64,000 bases of DNA. It comes from Tubulanus polymorphus (taxonomy: Eukaryota; Nemertea; Palaeonemertea; Tubulaniformes; Tubulanidae). This document shows, piece after piece, positions 59,209 to 64,000 of this stretch. The stretch is from NCBI RefSeq assembly GCF_964204645.1, contig NC_134028.1, positions 11,261,001 to 11,325,000 on the forward strand, read 5' to 3'. The translations under genes were made by a program, and so were the position numbers. How positions within the stretch are numbered: position 1 is the stretch's first letter; every line of letters begins with the position of its first letter. The notes under the pieces are model-generated. The model did not search any database. It had not been told where the DNA came from and saw only the letters and a program-made list of their open reading frames with translations.

Positions 59209-59500
59209 GCTATATTTTTTGTTTTTCAATCTCCATGATCTGTTGATGTTGCGTTTCCATTTGATGAGACAATTTCTCATTTTCCTCCAATTTCTGTTGA
59301 TGGAAACTTTCGAGTGATTTCAATACTTTTGATTTCTTTGGTGTTTGGACACTTTTAAGTTTATACGAAGCGGGCAAACTATCAAACAGATCATTTTCGG
59401 TGTCAGTAGAAGACCCTCTATCATTTGGTTCATCGGAAAAGGAATCCGAAATGACATCTGGATGGGTGTTTTGTTTCGCACCAAAAATATTGTCCAACTC
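59209..59500 (-). pseudogene. Gene fragment with charged coiled-coil tail
   Basis: Minus-strand open stretch with an acidic region (SDSFSDEPNDRGSSTDTEND) and a helical Gln/Glu-rich end (KVLKSLESFHQQKLEENEKL, HQQIMEIEKQKI). The style resembles the C-terminal tail of transposon Myb/SANT proteins, but no DNA-binding domain is present. It is cut off exactly where the Polinton terminus begins (59501). Confidence 0.4.
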
Positions 59501-59652
59501 AGTAATAGGGGTAATAGGCTTTCATACCAAAGGTCGAGAGGTCGAGAAAGTAAAAAAATAAAAAATAAATTCTCGCACACTCGAATTTATTTTTTATTTT
59601 TACTCACTCGCCCCTTCAACCTTTGATATGAAAGCCTATTACCCCTATTACT
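59501..59652. repeat. Terminal palindrome of the third Polinton
   Basis: 152-bp imperfect inverted repeat: AGTAATAGGGG...GGCTTTCAT at the left, ATGAAAGCC...CCCCTATTACT at the right. The centre has hairpin arms AAATAAATTC / GAATTTATTT around TCGCACACTC. The inner half is homologous to 32589-32680. No target duplication flanks it. Confidence 0.75.
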
Positions 59653-59884
59653 CTTAAAATATTCATATACATGAATAACATTTAAATTGATAGATTATTC
59701 AATATAAAAGTGTGAGCTCTTATAGAATAGATATATAGATATATTTTAAACATTATTTCAATATTTATATTTGTATGAGTTAGATTTTTAAACGTTAAAA
59801 GTGTTAGTAAAGTGTGATTGAAATAATACATATATAAATCATTGAACTTCTAAAATCAATTAAGTAAAAAAATATGTATAATAA

Positions 59885-60554
59885 ATGGAATCAGAACAAC
59901 CACAAACTATCAATATTACAAATAACACTGGCGTCATAAATATATATTACAAGAAGAGTTCTAAGTGTGAATTAGATAAATTAGCTTTAACAGAATTTAG
60001 TAAGCGTAAGATTAGCAAAGATGGTTTTCAATATTGCTGTAAAACTTGTACTAAACTATATACCAAACAATACCGAGAAGATAATATAGAACATTACAAT
60101 TATTATATGGCAGAATATATGAGAGAAAGATATCAAACAGATCTTAATTTTAGATTGAAACAATGCTTAAGATCTAGATTAACACAATTATTCAACAAAG
60201 AAACACATTCAGAAACACTATCTAATTTATTGGGTTGTTCAGATGAATTCTTAAAATCATGGATTATATTTCAATTCGATGATAAAATGAATATAGATAA
60301 TTATGGGGATTATTACCATATTGATCATGTGTTACCAATATCTAAATTTAACATGAATGATGAATACAATAAAAAACTTTGGATTGGGTTGGAAAAATTT
60401 AAGGCCTTTAGAAAAGAAGGAAAACATAATTAAATCTAATAAACTAGATTTACAGTTATATTTAGATCAACTGGATAAAGCAAAGACATTTGTTGAATTA
60501 TGGAATAGTATTTCACAGAATCAACCGCATTCTGAGGTTTTAATCAGTGGTTAG
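59885..60554 (+). pseudogene. HNH endonuclease (right Polinton, frameshift)
   Basis: ATG at 59885 (ATAATAAATGG). Zinc knuckle: SSKCELD (first Cys replaced by Ser) and CKTCTK. Basic helix (FRLKQCLRSRLTQLF), LGCSDEFLKSWIIFQF, then the HNH core YHIDHVLPISKFNMN. A frameshift near 60380 displaces the final NLRPLEKKEN...LDLQLYLDQLDKAK region. A second, separate copy of that C-terminal part lies at 62479-62694. Confidence 0.87.
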
Positions 60555-60555
60555 A

Positions 60556-62440
60556 AAACCGGCAATTCTATTTGAGTCTTGTTTGTATATAATACATAGC
60601 TCTTGTTTACTACTAAAACATATGTTGCCAAATATATCTTGTTCTCAATTCTAAAGAATTAATTAACTTCATCATGAAGAACATTTGTTACAATCCAGGC
60701 AAACATGCAGAAATAATTAGTTTGGTCGAACGTGCGCCACGTCGGCAGTTAGAAATCAACTTTCACATACATAGTACGTATTGGATATTCTCTCTCAAAA
60801 CACAGTTTACAGTTCTAAATCTAAATGTAAGTACCGTTTTTGTAGTTATTATGAAGTAGGGAAACCTTTAAACATATTTAAGTACAGTAATTCATTTTCA
60901 CGACATCTTTTAGATTAAAATGGAATACAGAGATCGACCAGAAATGCCAAGTCAACCATCGGAAGAGGAACCAGAAACGATGGATAGTGAAACACAGGAA
61001 TCAATAGAAATGGGGGATAAAACTCTCGTAATGGGGTACCCGCGAAACCAGCTATCCCACCAGATGGCGCAACAAGCAGTAGGTCGTTCGTTTTCAAAAT
61101 TAGTTCATTTTCAATGACATTTGAACTGGATTTTTGAACTCCTCAATCCATATACTATCACAGCACCTACCAATATACAATACTTTCATTCTTCTAATCG
61201 GATGTTGGTAAAGTTTCCAAAAATGATTCATTCATTTAAGAGAAAAGTTAATTTAGGTTTAATTGAAATGTAGACGAAATCGAACGTGGACGACCAACTA
61301 TCTACTAGCGACACCTGGCGGATCCTCGCCTGCCATACGTGGAATCCTCGATTGCCACAGTAGCACTGCGGGTACCCCATTGACGAACAAACTTCACAAA
61401 AATTACAAGAACATTTGGATTATCATCAAGAAATGGTGAAAATTCTGAGTGATGTAATACATAATAAACAATTACCGCGCGAACTACAATTACCAAAATT
61501 ACCAGCAACGCGACTTAAATTGCTGTTGGGACTCAAAGAATCGAAAACTAAGAAAATGAGTGGAGAAGAGTTGAACGAGTTTTTAAAATCTAAATTAATC
61601 ATTGACACAGAACATTTAAACTTTCCGAAAATACAAAGTGTAGAAGTTATTTCATTTGCTGAAATTACTGATATCTTTAAAAAAAAGTTATAAAACCATA
61701 TTAAATAGAAAAGCAAATCACCTATGGGACCACATCATTTTCGGGGGTTATCTAAATATAGGGTTTTCAATGTTTGATAAAGAAACTGAGGGGATTTCTT
61801 GGGGGCTGTGGGTTAAAAAGAACATAGATATCAGTGCCGGTTTGGAAAGAAAACTGGGAAGAGTAGGTAGATTAATAAAATATGAAAAATTCAAAATATT
61901 AGGATTAGCATTTAGTAGTCAGATATTTACCAGAAATTGAAGAAATTGAAGAAATGATTGGAAACAATCCAGTAATTAAAGAATTCTGGACAAAATTATA
62001 AATTATAACACTGAAGGTCTTAGATATCAAAAAATGTAATCTCGATTGTATATATCTGTTTTAATATTGTATTGTTTACTGTTAACTAAGTATAACGCAA
62101 TAACCGGTCCGATTGGACCGCTTTTCTATTGTTCTCCATTGTTCTATTATCGATCGTTGTTAATGGCGGCGGTTGTTCTGTATTGATTGTTTACTGTTAA
62201 CTAAGTATTGCGCAATAACCGGTCCGATTGGACCGCTTTTCTATTGTTCTCCATTGTTCTATTATCGATCGCTAAAATTTACATAATAAATATATTTGTT
62301 TATGAAATAATATTTCCACCAGTCGTTTCGTTGAAATGATTTTCAGTTGAGGATTTATTATCGAGGATCCGAAATGACTTATCAAAAGCAGCGAGGAATG
62401 AAAAAGGATGACATTAGTCGAAGAAATGGAAGAGGATTCT
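60556..62440 (+). other. 1.9-kb insertion in the third Polinton with decayed ORFs
   Basis: Contains open pieces at 60920-61117 (acidic, ETMDSETQESIEMGDK), 61415-61693 (LPRELQLPKLPATRLKLLLGL, DYHQEMVKILSDVIHNK) and 61656-61940 (ISWGLWVKKNIDIS). They may be exons of one gene; I do not recognise it. The GC content of the coding pieces is higher than in the Polinton genes. Ends with a tandem repeat (62071-62271). Confidence 0.45.
62071..62271. repeat. Tandem repeat, two units at 114-bp spacing
   Basis: Units 62071-62157 and 62185-62271, nearly identical, each with GTTTACTGTTAACTAAGTAT, the quasi-palindrome ACCGGTCCGATTGGACCG and CCATTGTTCTATTATCGATC. Confidence 0.9.
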
Positions 62441-62478
62441 AAAATGTTAATCAATTTTAATAAAAATTTGATTTATAA

Positions 62479-62694
62479 ATGGAAAGGAATGATGAATACA
62501 ATAAAAAACTTATTTGGAATTGGAAAAATTTAAGACCTCTTGAAAAGAAAGAAAATAAAATAAAATCTAATAAACTAGATTTACAGTTATATTTAGAACA
62601 GTTAACAAAGGCAAAGAAATTTATTGATCAATGGAACAATGATCCAAATAATGAACAATACGTTGAGGAATTTGATATCAAGGATCCGAAATGA
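62479..62694 (+). pseudogene. Second copy of the HNH C-terminal part
   Basis: 71 codons reading NDEYNKKLIWNWKNLRPLEKKEN...LDLQLYLEQLTKAKKF, homologous to the frameshifted end of 59885-60554 but diverged, and closer to the left element's end. It flanks the 1.9-kb insertion. Either the original end displaced by the insertion or a remnant of recombination with another element. Confidence 0.75.
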
Positions 62695-62750
62695 CTTATC
62701 TGGACAGTTATAATTACTGCTCCTAATAGATAAACAAAAGTAGTGAGATA
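62672..62750 (-). promoter_or_regulatory. Conserved non-coding Polinton block, right copy
   Basis: GATATCAAGGATCCGAAATG, ACTTATCTGGACAGTTATAA and ACTGCTCC...AGTAGTGAG: the reverse complement of the blocks at 31603 and 55001. A partial extra copy of the first word lies at about 62362-62386. Confidence 0.65.
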
Positions 62751-63003
62751 TCAAATAGAATTCAAATAAAATATATTAAAAAAACAATAACTTCAACTAG
62801 CCATTATTTCTATTTTAATTTTTGATATATTCTTTTACAATTCTTTTCAAAAGAGAATACTTTATATCACAAATAAAAAATACTAAAAAAACAATAACTA
62901 ATACTAAAATTCTTTACCTTTAACTAAGCTAGTATTAATCTAAAGAGATACTGGTATCATTTTATAATAATTATATTTTTTTTCGCTTTTTTCTCTAATA
63001 TAA

Positions 63004-63606
63004 ATGTCAAAGAAATCGAGTAAGAATAGTATTGGTATTGAAAAGACATTTGATGATTTGGGTATAAGTGATAATAAAGAAACAGTTGTAACTAATTGTG
63101 CTCAAGTTAATTGTAATATTGATTATGAATACTATTTATATTGTAAACACCATCTTGAATTACTAATTGCTGGCGGGAAATCTAAAGAGTTTTTAACTAA
63201 GATAATTACTTTTCAAGAATTAGATGCTATGAAACCCGATAAAGTAATAAAATATTTTAAGATTTATGAAGAAGCAAGATTAGCTAGAATAAATGATTCT
63301 ATTTCAGATGGTATTGTCAAATGTTATTCTAAGTTATGTAACCAGTTAATACCAATTGATGATGAAAATGAATTATACAGTGATTTGAAAAATGACTACT
63401 TAGTTATGACTGAATTACAAAAATGGGTTGGTTATGCTTCATTCCAATTAGGATCGGTTATGACATTAATTTCTACTGGTGTCATTACATTTTCGAATAT
63501 CAAGCCTATGGAATATAAATCAGGTAAGAACGAAACAGATGTACTACAACCAAACGCCGAAACAGAAAATGAATCAGAACAAAAATTAACTAAAATAAAT
63601 GAGTGA
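63004..63606 (+). CDS. Conserved Polinton accessory protein, intact
   Basis: ATG at 63004 preceded by TTTTTTTTCGC...TCTAATATAA. 200 residues, the undamaged version of 30746-31344 and 54037-54627. Charged N-terminus (EKTFDDLG), YLYCKHHLELLIAGG, helical FKIYEEARLARINDSISDG, then LVMTELQKWVGYASFQLGSVMTLISTGVITFSN, a probable membrane-associated segment, and a hydrophilic tail. Function unknown. Confidence 0.85.
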   Translation: MSKKSSKNSIGIEKTFDDLGISDNKETVVTNCAQVNCNIDYEYYLYCKHHLELLIAGGKSKEFLTKIITFQELDAMKPDKVIKYFKIYEEARLARINDSISDGIVKCYSKLCNQLIPIDDENELYSDLKNDYLVMTELQKWVGYASFQLGSVMTLISTGVITFSNIKPMEYKSGKNETDVLQPNAETENESEQKLTKINE

Positions 63607-63997
63607 TGGAGTTAAGAAAAAGGCTAGATCCGAGAAACAAATTAAATGGGCAAGAGAATTAGGTAAAAGATCTTCAGAATTAAAAAAAGCTAAGAAAAAG
63701 AAATTAACTGATATAAATGAATCACAGACTTTATCTGATAATAATTCAAATAATAATCCATCTAATTCTTCTAATGCTGGTAGTAGTAATTACTTATATA
63801 TTACAATTGGATTAGTAACAGTTATTATATTATCTGGTGTAATATATAAATCAAAATTCAAATCTGATGATAAAGATGATTCCAATGATGATCGGAAACT
63901 TAGTTATCCGTGTACAGACAATAAACCTATCATACCAGAAAATAAGTCAAATCATAAAACCATTGAAACTAAATCTAAATTATTATTAATGGATTAA
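63599..63997 (+). CDS. Small Polinton membrane protein, intact
   Basis: ATG at 63599 overlaps the previous stop by 8 nt (ATGAGTGA), suggesting coupled translation or shared transcript. 132 residues: basic ARSEKQIKWARELGKRSSE, Lys-rich stretch, Ser/Asn linker, transmembrane YLYITIGLVTVIILSGVIY, acidic tail. Homologues at 30385-30753 and 54577-54966. Function unknown. Confidence 0.83.
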   Translation: MSDGVKKKARSEKQIKWARELGKRSSELKKAKKKKLTDINESQTLSDNNSNNNPSNSSNAGSSNYLYITIGLVTVIILSGVIYKSKFKSDDKDDSNDDRKLSYPCTDNKPIIPENKSNHKTIETKSKLLLMD

Positions 63998-64000
63998 AAT

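Larger units (their letters stand above)
59501..64000 (+). mobile_element. Third Polinton, left part only (runs off the window)
   Basis: Starts AGTAATAGGGGTAATAGG at 59501, resembling the main TIR (GGCTTTCA.ACCA.AGG, then two tandem 8-mers AGGTCGAG). Gene order HNH, accessory protein, small membrane protein equals the left fragment (29586-32690), where INT and ATPase follow. These two form one lineage with HNH at the terminus, distinct from the main element. A 1.9-kb insertion (about 60556-62440) separates the HNH gene from the rest. Confidence 0.8.

Overview
The window reads as nuclear DNA of a metazoan, most likely a marine invertebrate. It is AT-rich, full of interspersed repeats and microsatellites, has GT-AG introns in its DNA transposons, a CR1-like LINE, PIF/Harbinger elements and large virus-like Polinton (Maverick) elements. 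I see no complete host gene. Only one orphan exon candidate (about 14.0 kb) looks host-like. The species cannot be named from the sequence.

Layout: 1-21.5 kb is repeat-rich non-coding DNA. It holds several copies of a CAAGATGG-type repeat, two copies of a MITE family with 8-bp target duplications, a local segmental duplication (11.6-13.1 and 16.3-18.1 kb), a (TA)n tract and a long foldback element. A CR1-like LINE lies at about 21.6-28.5 kb. Its ORF1 carries a J-domain, a PHD finger and an SGNH esterase; its ORF2 carries an endonuclease and reverse transcriptase. A MITE sits in its 3' tail. 28.8-33.4 kb is a pair of long inverted arms enclosing a decayed, internally deleted Polinton (minus strand: zinc-finger ORF, HNH nuclease, two small conserved genes, integrase remnant, packaging ATPase).

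The centrepiece is a structurally complete Polinton at 34974-55533. It has 93-bp terminal inverted repeats and a perfect 6-bp target duplication (CACGCG). Genes in order: protein-primed DNA polymerase B, a multi-zinc-finger protein (minus), a penton-like minor capsid candidate, two small membrane proteins, two conserved Polinton proteins, the major capsid protein, chromodomain integrase, packaging ATPase, two small accessory genes and a short minus-strand gene starting in the right TIR. Many genes carry frameshifts or stops, so this copy is a fossil, although the ATPase is open end to end. The polymerase contains an intein with a LAGLIDADG homing-endonuclease domain, placed exactly in the catalytic motif C. 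A 4.9-kb Harbinger transposon later landed inside the intein, and a 218-bp MITE landed inside the Harbinger, so four mobile elements are nested.

Right of it lie a spliced Harbinger-type transposase (56.3-57.7 kb), a short retroposon-like repeat, and the first 4.5 kb of a third Polinton (59.5 kb to the window edge). That one starts with a terminal palindrome and an HNH nuclease gene and resembles the left fragment. The Polinton genes share a poxvirus-late-promoter-like start signal (T-run followed by ATAAATG), and the three Polintons share a conserved non-coding block. Both suggest a common expression and replication logic.
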